Assembly (NCBI GenBank): GCA_013375355.1
Contig: JABXJV010000454.1
Location: forward strand, 1-15,497
Source: Candidatus Helarchaeota archaeon
GTDB taxonomy: Archaea; Asgardarchaeota; Lokiarchaeia; Helarchaeales; JABXJV01
DNA length: 15,497 nucleotides
Direction of reading: 5' to 3'
A model generated the notes under the pieces. The model did no database searches. It was not told where the DNA came from and saw only the letters and a program-made list of their open reading frames with translations. The first letter of the stretch is position 1. Each line of letters starts with the position of its first letter. Positions 7,998 through 14,141 of the stretch are shown one piece after another. Position numbers and translations under genes: made by a program.

Positions 7998-8225
7998 CTA
8001 ATAGATTGACATCAAAATTATATAAGTCAATAAAAAGGCTAAAATGATAGTAATAATATAAATTAATTGCTGTAATGTTTCAAATCGTCGAATTTTTTTA
8101 TCAACTTGAGCACTAATTTCTTCTTTTGAGCTTTTTTTGGCCTTTGTTGCTAGTTTCATCATCTCATTTACAAATTTCTTCTTATCTTTTTCATTAAGGG
8201 AATTTTCATTTGATGAATTGACCAT
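7998..8225 (-). CDS. Small C-terminal-anchored membrane protein (75 aa)
   Basis: Family not recognised. Residues 1-48 are highly charged and hydrophilic (Lys/Glu/Asn/Ser-rich, ending in VDKKIRRFE). Residues about 51-74 form one hydrophobic helix at the very C-terminus, so this looks like a tail-anchored or small single-pass protein with its charged part in the cytoplasm. It is the intact partner of the pseudogene at 6348-6575, and conservation is strongest in the charged segment just before the helix. It is downstream of a small zinc protein gene (60 bases) and upstream of the truncated URO-D fragment (29 bases). In the ancestral module it probably preceded a complete URO-D-family gene. No strong ribosome site is visible. 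Existence of two copies with protein-level conservation supports it as a real gene. Confidence 0.75.
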   Translation of the reverse strand: MVNSSNENSLNEKDKKKFVNEMMKLATKAKKSSKEEISAQVDKKIRRFETLQQLIYIITIILAFLLTYIILMSIY

Positions 8226-8285
8226 TTTGTGAGACTCAGTTTTATTTTTACTTTAAAGAAATGTAAGAGAAAATAACTTAATTCA

Positions 8286-8438
8286 TTATTTTGCACACTT
8301 TGGACAATATGGAGCTGCTATAGTCTCTCCTGACGATGATTGTTTTTCAATAATCACACTATGCATTTTACAAACTGGTAAATTACATTCATTACAATTA
8401 TTTTCAGCCTTATTGTTACAAAAATAACATAATACCAT
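8286..8438 (-). CDS. 50-residue zinc-binding protein, B-box/DUF2180-like
   Basis: A very small gene from the ATG at 8436-8438 to the TAA at 8286-8288. Its product is packed with metal ligands: C4/C7, C15/C18, C23, H26 and C45/C48, in the order CxxC ... CxxC ... C-x2-H ... CxxC. This resembles the small archaeal cysteine-rich proteins of the DUF2180 type and B-box-like zinc fingers, presumably binding two zinc ions. No enzymatic role can be inferred. A strong ribosome site (GGAGG, 8450-8454 on the minus strand) 11 bases before the ATG supports the start and shows that it is translated. It lies between the winged-helix regulator (107 bases upstream) and the small membrane protein (60 bases downstream), all on the same strand. 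Confidence 0.8.
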   Translation of the reverse strand: MVLCYFCNNKAENNCNECNLPVCKMHSVIIEKQSSSGETIAAPYCPKCAK

Positions 8439-8531
8439 ATTTAATTAATCCTCCTCTTTTATTTTGGAGTTGTTTCTGCAATTATTTTTATTAATTAATT
8501 AGGAACAACAAATATTTTATCTTTATTATTG

Positions 8532-8545
8532 AATAAAAAAAGAAA
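8532..8545 (-). terminator. Oligo-T terminator after the winged-helix gene
   Basis: Immediately after the TAA at 8546-8548 the minus strand reads TTTCTTTTTTTATT. Short T-runs like this end transcription in archaea without needing a hairpin. It would separate the regulator from the zinc protein gene downstream. Confidence 0.4.
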
Positions 8546-8971
8546 TTAATAGATACGTTTAAGTAATTTTCCTGTTTCCTTTTCAACATCATATTCTACA
8601 AGCTTAGCAGCATTTAAATCAGCTAAAGCGTGCCTTATCGCTGCTGGAGAAATTCCGGAAGCTTTAGTTAATGCATCCCTTGTCATTTCCTCCACACCAT
8701 GTAATAAGAATAAAATTTTTGAATGCGGTTGTGCACCAAATACTTCAGTCAATAAAGTCATTGAAAGAGCTAATACTTCGCGCAATTTGATTTTTTCGCC
8801 CTTTATTTTTGCCATACCTTGGAAATCCTTAGACATTTTTTGTAATTCTCTTGAAATCTTTACATAATCATCTTTAAATTCATCAAAGAAATTTGCTATA
8901 TTCTTTAGATCATCTATAGCTTTGATAACACCTGAAATTTCCTCACTTTCCGTTTCTTCACTTTCCGTCAT
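8546..8971 (-). CDS. Winged-helix transcriptional regulator with N-terminal coiled coil
   Basis: 141 residues from the ATG at 8969-8971; an in-frame GTG three codons upstream (8978-8980) is possible but less likely. The acidic N-terminus (TESEETESEE) is followed by a long amphipathic helix region (about 14-55, 'KAIDDLKNIANFFDEF...') likely to form a coiled-coil dimer. Next is a helical C-terminal winged-helix domain (about 67-141): 'ALSMTLLTEVFGAQPHSKILFLL' and the helix-turn-helix 'EMTRDALTKASGISPAAIRHALADL', then a wing 'KLVEYDVEKETGKLLKRIY'. The fold is of the ArsR/TrmB/MarR type, so DNA binding is expected, target unknown. It shares a 150-base divergent promoter region with glyS and runs in the direction of the small zinc and membrane protein genes. 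An effector-binding domain is not apparent. Confidence 0.8.
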   Translation of the reverse strand: MTESEETESEEISGVIKAIDDLKNIANFFDEFKDDYVKISRELQKMSKDFQGMAKIKGEKIKLREVLALSMTLLTEVFGAQPHSKILFLLHGVEEMTRDALTKASGISPAAIRHALADLNAAKLVEYDVEKETGKLLKRIY

Positions 8972-9068
8972 TTTAAACACTTCATGATTTGATTCAATTG
9001 ATAGTTTTAAAAATATTTACCGACCCTAAAAAAAATAAATTTTGTATTAAGATTGATAAGAACACTAA

Positions 9069-9080
9069 TTTATAATATTT
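9069..9080 (+). promoter_or_regulatory. TATA-like box of glyS
   Basis: TTTATAATATTT, about 55 bases before the start region at 9126-9135, in the divergent gap 8981-9125. A second AT-rich box for the regulator lies near 9005-9018 on the other strand. The closeness makes cross-regulation by the winged-helix protein possible, but no clear operator palindrome is visible. Confidence 0.4.
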
Positions 9081-9125
9081 TAAATTTTAATGTTTGATAA
9101 AAATTAAGACTGGAATTAATTTTAG

Positions 9126-10634
9126 GTGTTATCTTTGAGTGATTATGATATAGCTTTCAACGAGTTCATTAAAAAACGTGGTTTCTTTTGGCAGACTGCT
9201 GATTTATATGGTGGTTTAGCGGGGTTTTACGATTATGGGCATTTAGGAACCTTAATCAAACGTAACTGGGAAACAATGTGGATTGATTACTTCTTAAATC
9301 TTGGTGATAATTATTATCTTATCGAAACGAGCGATATTTTACCAGAAGCAGTATTAAAAGCTTCAGGACACGTAGATTACTTTACCGATGTCCTTGTAGA
9401 ATGTTCAAAATGTAAAGAAACTTATCGAGGGGATCATCTAATAGAGGAGAAAGCAGAATTAAAAGAAGAATTGACTGATTTAGATGAGATTTTTAAACAT
9501 ATTCAAGACTTAGGAATTGTTTGTGACAAATGTGGGGGGACTTTGAGGAAACCCACAGATTTTAACATGATGTTTCCATTAATTGTAGGATCTACGGGTA
9601 AAGATAAGGTTTATCTACGTCCAGAAACTGCTCAAGGAGCCTATTTAAATTTCTACCGAGAATTTAATGCTTTAAGAAGAAAAATTCCAATGGGATTAGC
9701 AATTATTGGCAAAGCTTTCAGAAATGAGATTTCTCCTCGTCAAGGATTTTTTCGAGTTCGTGAATTTACACAAGCAGAACTTCAAATATTTCATGATCCT
9801 AAAAATTTTAACGAACTTTTTAATTTCGAATTAGTAAAAGATTATAAAATTAATGTGTGTTTAATTAAAGATAGGGAAGAAGCGGATTTTAAAATACTTA
9901 GCTGTAAAGAAATATTAAAAAACACAGATTTACCCGAATTCTATATCTATCATATGGCTAAAATTCAACAATTCTATTTTGATATCCTACAATTACCCAA
10001 AGAAAAAGTCCGTTTTTTTGAAAAATCAGAAAAAGAAAGAGCATTTTATAATCAGATTCATTTTGATATTGAGGTTAATTTTCAACAATTGAAGGGATTT
10101 AAAGAGGTAGCAGGTCTTCATTACCGAGGAGATTATGATTTATCCTGTCATCAAAAGGGGTCGAGTAAGAAATTAAGTATTAAACTAGAGGATGGAAGAA
10201 AAGTCTTATTAAATGTTTTGGAACTTAGTTTTGGCGTTGATAGAAACATATTAGCTCTATTAGATTGTAATTTTTACATTGAAGATGGACGAAATATTCT
10301 AAGAATTCCTCCTTATTTGGCTCCTTATCATGTAGGCATATTTCCACTGCAGAGGAAGGATAATCTTGATGAAAAAGCTAAAGAGATTTATAGAGACTTA
10401 CGAAAAAAGTACAGAACTTTCTATGATGAGATCGGATCAATTGGGAAAAGGTATGCACGTCTAGATGAAATTGGTGTGCCCTATTGCATAACTGTAGATT
10501 ATGAGACTTTAGATAAAAAACATGCAGAATTTGATACGGTCACAATAAGATTTAGGGATTCAAAGGAGCAAATTCGCATAAAAGTGGAAGATTTAGTAGA
10601 TTGGTTAGATAATAAAACTAAAGTAAACTTCTAA
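9126..10634 (+). CDS. glyS: Glycyl-tRNA synthetase, archaeal/eukaryotic type
   Basis: Charges tRNA-Gly with glycine in the cytoplasm; class II, homodimeric type. The order of motifs is complete. The N-terminal 'GGLAGFYDYGHLG' and 'SGHVDYFTD' are followed by a zinc-like cysteine set (C93/C96 and C133/C136) and 'YLRPETAQGAYLNF'. Motif 2 (FRNEISPRQGFFRVREFTQAE, about 198-218) and motif 3 (FGVDR, 369-373) are present. The C-terminal anticodon-binding domain begins about residue 390 (APYHVGIFPLQ). The start is uncertain: GTG at 9126, or TTG at 9135 preceded by AGGTG (9124-9128), which is the better ribosome-site arrangement and resembles the next gene. Length (499-502) is at the short end for the family because the inserted domains are small. 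It is followed after 57 bases by a membrane protein gene and is probably cotranscribed with it. Confidence 0.97.
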   Translation: MLSLSDYDIAFNEFIKKRGFFWQTADLYGGLAGFYDYGHLGTLIKRNWETMWIDYFLNLGDNYYLIETSDILPEAVLKASGHVDYFTDVLVECSKCKETYRGDHLIEEKAELKEELTDLDEIFKHIQDLGIVCDKCGGTLRKPTDFNMMFPLIVGSTGKDKVYLRPETAQGAYLNFYREFNALRRKIPMGLAIIGKAFRNEISPRQGFFRVREFTQAELQIFHDPKNFNELFNFELVKDYKINVCLIKDREEADFKILSCKEILKNTDLPEFYIYHMAKIQQFYFDILQLPKEKVRFFEKSEKERAFYNQIHFDIEVNFQQLKGFKEVAGLHYRGDYDLSCHQKGSSKKLSIKLEDGRKVLLNVLELSFGVDRNILALLDCNFYIEDGRNILRIPPYLAPYHVGIFPLQRKDNLDEKAKEIYRDLRKKYRTFYDEIGSIGKRYARLDEIGVPYCITVDYETLDKKHAEFDTVTIRFRDSKEQIRIKVEDLVDWLDNKTKVNF

Positions 10635-10680
10635 TTAAAAACAGATTTTGAGTGAAATATAAGCATTATTATGTAAAATT

Positions 10681-10685
10681 GAGGT
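10681..10685 (+). promoter_or_regulatory. Ribosome binding site that fixes a TTG start
   Basis: GAGGT followed by six bases and then TTG at 10692. There is no ATG or GTG at a suitable distance, so this site decides the start of the transglutaminase-like gene. Confidence 0.6.
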
Positions 10686-10691
10686 AAATTA

Positions 10692-11903
10692 TTGAAAAGT
10701 CATTTAATTAATTTTGTAAAGAAATTAGGAAAGAAAAAACTTTTCTTCATTCTTATTGGTATTCCAGGTTTTATTTTTTATTTCTACATAATTTCTCAAT
10801 TTTATTTAATAGCTTCTGCTCTCTATTTTTTACCTTTTCTAATTGTTGCAATAGCAACTTTAAGACGAAAAAACTTTTATTTAAGAGCTACAAAACTGTC
10901 TATTTTTCTATTTCTCATTTTTCTAATTACCTTTCCTAACGTTACTGATTGGGGACATCAAATATATAGAAGAGCTAATCGACAATCCGTTATAGAATGG
11001 TATCATCCTTTCTTTTTAGGGTTAAATACAACATTTCATAACTGGTTTAACGATTCATATGGAATACAATTCAGTGAAGTTAAAGATGAAATTAACAAAT
11101 TACAAAATATCAGCAATTTTATTTATAATCCTTGGTGGAGAAGATATACTCTAGATACAAAATACTTTAGTTTAATACGCTACACTCATGATTTTGATCC
11201 ACCTCGACTTGCATTTGACCACTTACCAACAATTTCTGAAATAATTAATAATGGATTTACTGCAGACTGCACAGGAATTGCTGTATTTAGTGTATCATTT
11301 CTAAAATTTATGGGTTATGATGCTTATATGGCTGAAGGAGATTCTCATGATTTTCCTGTGGTCTTTATCAACGGTACCAGCATATTAATTATGCCGGACC
11401 CAATTCGTTTTGAACCATTTCGCATGTATTTCTTCCTTGCAATAAATCCGATATATCTTAACTGGTGGCCAGGAATTGGAGAACCTTATTTAATGTTTAA
11501 TGATCGCTTTTTAATATTCCCAAGACCAATTGAATCAAGTTTATTTGATATTTATACTGAAGACTATGTTTTTGAAGACTTTTTTATGCCATTTTTAAAC
11601 GGAGAATTAATGAGCCCATTTTTAAGTTGGCCAATTGCCATAATTGCACTATTAGGGATTTCTTTTTTAATTAATTACTATAATAATTTTCCACAAAGAA
11701 AAAAACCATCAAAAAAGGACCTTCCCAATATTCTTTTTGGTTGGACAATATTATCTATTGGTGCGATAATTCTTTTTATATTTTGTGCATTTGATTTAAG
11801 CTCTTTGGGGTTTCTAATTACTTCTATTACATTTGGTCTTACGTTTTTTACTTTAGATAGAGATTTTGCTAATAATTTAAAAATATTTAATAGATTTACA
11901 TAA
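10692..11903 (+). CDS. Membrane protein with transglutaminase-like domain
   Basis: 403 residues. The N-terminus holds about three membrane helices (about 17-37, 38-57, 66-84). A soluble domain of about 220 residues follows, then about three C-terminal membrane helices (about 308-328, 346-364, 368-386). The soluble domain has a transglutaminase-like Cys-His-Asp triad pattern: C193 in 'TADCTGIAVFSVSFLKFMGYDA', H219 in 'GDSHDFPVVFI' and D236 in 'IMPDP'. Spacing and surroundings match papain-like transglutaminase-core proteins, usually cysteine proteases or amidases in prokaryotes. Which side of the membrane the domain faces is not settled. The TTG start at 10692 is supported by GAGGT (10681-10685) seven to eight bases upstream. 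It lies 57 bases after glyS, likely in the same transcript; the link to tRNA charging is probably only positional. Confidence 0.82.
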   Translation: MKSHLINFVKKLGKKKLFFILIGIPGFIFYFYIISQFYLIASALYFLPFLIVAIATLRRKNFYLRATKLSIFLFLIFLITFPNVTDWGHQIYRRANRQSVIEWYHPFFLGLNTTFHNWFNDSYGIQFSEVKDEINKLQNISNFIYNPWWRRYTLDTKYFSLIRYTHDFDPPRLAFDHLPTISEIINNGFTADCTGIAVFSVSFLKFMGYDAYMAEGDSHDFPVVFINGTSILIMPDPIRFEPFRMYFFLAINPIYLNWWPGIGEPYLMFNDRFLIFPRPIESSLFDIYTEDYVFEDFFMPFLNGELMSPFLSWPIAIIALLGISFLINYYNNFPQRKKPSKKDLPNILFGWTILSIGAIILFIFCAFDLSSLGFLITSITFGLTFFTLDRDFANNLKIFNRFT

Positions 11904-11947
11904 AGTTTATTCATTTAAAATAAAAAAAGAAATTTTTATCTAAAACA

Positions 11948-12037
11948 TTAAAATTCTAGATTTAAAGTCTCATTATGAACATGTTTTACCCTCTTTTCAA
12001 TTGAATCAGCTTGTCTTAAAAATACAAAAAGAGAATT
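11948..12037 (-). pseudogene. Possible C-terminal remnant of a lost gene
   Basis: In the 217-base gap between two convergent genes, one minus-strand frame encodes 29 residues ending at a TAA (11948-11950): 'FVFLRQADSIEKRVKHVHNE' followed by TLNLEF. The composition looks like a real protein end (helical, charged) rather than random AT-rich translation. The same frame continues upstream past a TAG (12038-12040) for another 27 codons. No start or ribosome site is present. It may be the tail of a gene deleted when the GC-richer corrinoid genes arrived. Could be chance. Confidence 0.2.
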
Positions 12038-12079
12038 CTATTTGTTACTTTGAACTTTGTATTCGAGATTAGTAATTAA

Positions 12080-12108
12080 AGAAAAAAAATTAAATTGATT
12101 TAAAAAAT
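12080..12108 (-). terminator. Oligo-T terminator after the URO-D/corrinoid unit
   Basis: On the minus strand, 13-40 bases after the stop codon at 12121-12123, there are runs of six T (12102-12107) and eight T (12082-12089). This is the usual archaeal hairpin-free terminator pattern. Confidence 0.4.
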
Positions 12109-12120
12109 ATTATAGAACAT

Positions 12121-13272
12121 TCAACACTTCGATAACTCATAATTTTTGCCTGTTTCAACCATAGCCCTAAGATTCTCCGGCTTACAAGCGTATGGTACCT
12201 CACAACCACTAGACAATATGAATCCGCCGTCCCCACCAACCACATCAATCAGCTTCTCGCAGTAGGTTTTTACGTCTTCAGGTTTCCCGAGTGACAACAG
12301 CGAGGGATGCACATCGCCGGCAATACACAAATGCCCTCCTAATACCTCTTTTGCTTTGAAAATATCGGTTGTTCCATCGAGGGCAATGACTGCAGAACCC
12401 TTAGGAAGTTCTAAAAAGTAGGAGAGATTCTTATCCCAACACATATCTAAATGGAACCACGACCTAATCCCGTGCGACCACAACTCATCCACCATCTGTT
12501 TCGTATAGGGCCACCAGAAACGTTCGAACATACGTAGAGGATAAATAGCCGCACTTGCTCGCTCTTCACAGAAAAAGGCCATTTTAACGCCTGTTGCATT
12601 GCATATTTTTATCCATGTTGGGACGTATTCTTTCGCCATGCGTGCAATAACTTTTTCTACTTTATCAGGGTGGTAATATAGATCCTCGGTGAATTTCACC
12701 ATAGATCGAGTCAAGGAAAGCACAAAAAATGGGTGACTTCCTCCTCCACCAATCATTGGGACAGTATCTCGCTTATACCATTCTGAATAGGACTTGAGGT
12801 AAAACCCTGTTTCTGCTTTTAATAGCTTCGTTACATCTTGTTGAGTTTTAATCTCGTTACTCGTGCGAAATACGAGTTCCTGTTGCCAAAATTTTGTTGG
12901 ACCCATCTCCAAAATTTTATCATAGTCCTCAAACTTTAAGATTTCTTCTTCCATCATTTGCCAGGGTACATCTTCCGGCAGGTCCTTCCCCGGAATTTTA
13001 ACCTTATGCCCCTGCAAAAGCAAGCTATTGACGGTGCAGCATACAGCAGGATTTACACCATCAAATGGTCCAAATTTTTCATATACCTTAATCATGGACT
13101 CAAGTGCAACATTTGTATCTGCGGCAATTTTTGCCTGAGGCCAATTAAGTAGGTGTGCACAAGAAATCGGGGTAAGATTGGGAACGACCGGAACCCGATC
13201 GGGTTTTCCCAAGTTTAATGCTGTTGAAACTCTCTTCTTAGGTGTCATAGGTTGCTGTAATTTGGGTGACAT
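12121..13272 (-). CDS. URO-D-family corrinoid methyltransferase, operon partner of corrinoid protein
   Basis: 383 residues of the URO-D superfamily (MtaA/CmuA-like). The N-terminus has 'TPKKRVSTALNLGKPDRVPVVP'. Later come 'GVKMAFFCEERASAAIYPLRMFERF', 'WFHLDMCWD', 'IAGDVHPSLL' and 'GFILSSGCEVPYACKPEN'. The zinc-type ligands are shifted: H274-L-D276-M-C278 instead of H-x-C, with C357 (and C363) as the distal cysteine. A thiol or zinc role is possible, but it is not the classic set. It probably moves a methyl group to or from the adjacent corrinoid protein; which side of the reaction and which substrate cannot be told. The start ATG at 13270-13272 has GGAAG just upstream, inside the corrinoid gene, which it overlaps by 35 bases, pointing to coupled translation. 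GC is clearly above the window average, as in its partner. Confidence 0.9.
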   Translation of the reverse strand: MSPKLQQPMTPKKRVSTALNLGKPDRVPVVPNLTPISCAHLLNWPQAKIAADTNVALESMIKVYEKFGPFDGVNPAVCCTVNSLLLQGHKVKIPGKDLPEDVPWQMMEEEILKFEDYDKILEMGPTKFWQQELVFRTSNEIKTQQDVTKLLKAETGFYLKSYSEWYKRDTVPMIGGGGSHPFFVLSLTRSMVKFTEDLYYHPDKVEKVIARMAKEYVPTWIKICNATGVKMAFFCEERASAAIYPLRMFERFWWPYTKQMVDELWSHGIRSWFHLDMCWDKNLSYFLELPKGSAVIALDGTTDIFKAKEVLGGHLCIAGDVHPSLLSLGKPEDVKTYCEKLIDVVGGDGGFILSSGCEVPYACKPENLRAMVETGKNYELSKC

Positions 13273-13906
13273 TCTTACTTCCCCCCATTACTTCTTTACA
13301 GAATAATGCGCCCTCATTTGCGTCTGTAGTCTGGAAATCTGCCCCGATATATTCTTTAACTGCTGGAGTGGTCAAGCCGCCCCCCACAATTAACTTGATT
13401 TGGGATCTCAAACCCTTCTCTTCGAGTAAATCCACAGCTTCCTTCATACTGGAAAAGGCACTGGTGATTAGAGCTGAGAAACCAACGATATCGGGTTGGA
13501 CTTCCTTGACCTTATTCACCAGAATAACCGGGTCAACATCAACTCCTATGTCATGTACCTCAAATCCATTGGCATTTAACAGTGTAGCAAAAATATTCTT
13601 GCCTAAATCGTGGATATCCCCTTTAAGCGTAGCCAATACGACTTTACCTATAGTTTCAGCAGGTCCTGCATTGGCTAGGTATGGTTCAAGGATAGAGGCT
13701 ACCTCATCAAAAATTTGGGCTGCTATAATCATATCAGAAAGGAAATATTCACCTGCTTGGAAGCGATCACCGACAATTTTCATACCTTGTCGACATTCTC
13801 CGAGGATCTGCAGCGGGTTTTCTCCTGCCTCAGCCCTCTTTTTCACCGCCTTATATATCTTATCACGTTCTAGGTCTGCTAGATCTGTAGCCAATTCATC
13901 AGGCAT
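13238..13906 (-). CDS. Corrinoid (B12)-binding methyl carrier protein, MtbC/MttC/MtaC-like
   Basis: 222 residues, the usual length for the family. Residues 1-80 form the helical cap domain (ILGECRQGMKIVGDRFQAGEYFLSDMI). Residues about 87-210 form the Rossmann-like cobalamin-binding domain with the base-off/His-on signature D97-x-H99-x-x-G102 (GDIHDLGKN). The matching S144-A-L (FSALITS) and the glycine-rich G175-G-G177 follow. The cobalt of the bound corrinoid carries the methyl group between methyltransferases. The start has a strong AAGGAG site (13915-13920) eight bases upstream. It overlaps the following URO-D methyltransferase by 35 bases. No substrate-specific methyltransferase of the MttB, MtbB, MtmB or MtaB families and no reductive activase is visible in the window, so the methyl donor is unknown. 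Higher GC than neighbours suggests transfer together with its partner. Confidence 0.95.
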   Translation of the reverse strand: MPDELATDLADLERDKIYKAVKKRAEAGENPLQILGECRQGMKIVGDRFQAGEYFLSDMIIAAQIFDEVASILEPYLANAGPAETIGKVVLATLKGDIHDLGKNIFATLLNANGFEVHDIGVDVDPVILVNKVKEVQPDIVGFSALITSAFSSMKEAVDLLEEKGLRSQIKLIVGGGLTTPAVKEYIGADFQTTDANEGALFCKEVMGGSKNVTQITATYDT

Positions 13907-13914
13907 TTCTTTTG

Positions 13915-13920
13915 CTCCTT
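13915..13920 (-). promoter_or_regulatory. Strong ribosome binding site of the corrinoid protein gene
   Basis: AAGGAG on the minus strand, eight bases before the ATG at 13904-13906. It confirms the start. Confidence 0.65.
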
Positions 13921-14059
13921 TTAATCTATTTTTAAGATTTAAATAATCATTTTTTATTTTTTAATTATTTTCAGTATTTTTCAATTCCTTTGATTTTTAA
14001 TTTGGCAAATTTCCACCTTTAAATCTTTCGACATTATTTTTTTTTGAAAGGGTAAGTAA

Positions 14060-14118
14060 CAAACTTCCGCCGAGGGGTAGCCGATTAATAGTTTGGGAGC
14101 AAATTCGGGTTCCGTTTA
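14060..14118. other. Short GC-rich island between MtaA-like and corrinoid genes
   Basis: The 235-base gap 13907-14141 is AT-rich except for roughly 14065-14117, which is close to half G+C. On the minus strand two frames through it are open, one with 'LNGTRICSQTINRLPLGGSL' and one with 'EPEFAPKLLIGYPSAEVCYL'. Neither has a plausible start. I see no tRNA cloverleaf, no cobalamin-riboswitch box and only weak pairing. It may be a gene scrap, a dispersed repeat or a leader RNA of the corrinoid unit; I cannot choose. Confidence 0.3.
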
Positions 14119-14141
14119 AAATTTTTTGAAATATTTTGTTA

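Noticed and set aside
8978..8980. GTG as start of the winged-helix regulator
   Set aside because: The ATG three codons downstream fits better. The probable TATA box would place transcription start almost at the GTG, leaving no room for it.
11678..11914. 78-codon minus-strand frame overlapping the end of the transglutaminase-like gene
   Set aside because: Lies opposite a membrane-helix coding region and has no domain or start signal.
12958..13152. 64-codon plus-strand frame inside the URO-D gene at 12121-13272
   Set aside because: Shadow of a well-supported gene.
13266..13946. 226-codon open frame on the plus strand opposite the corrinoid protein gene
   Set aside because: The minus-strand frame has a complete B12-binding signature and a ribosome site. 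The plus frame is serine/proline-rich with no recognisable domain, a typical antisense by-product of higher GC.
14060..14118. tRNA or cobalamin riboswitch in the leader of the corrinoid genes
   Set aside because: No cloverleaf with acceptor and T-arm pairing and no B12-box-like consensus could be found by eye on either strand.
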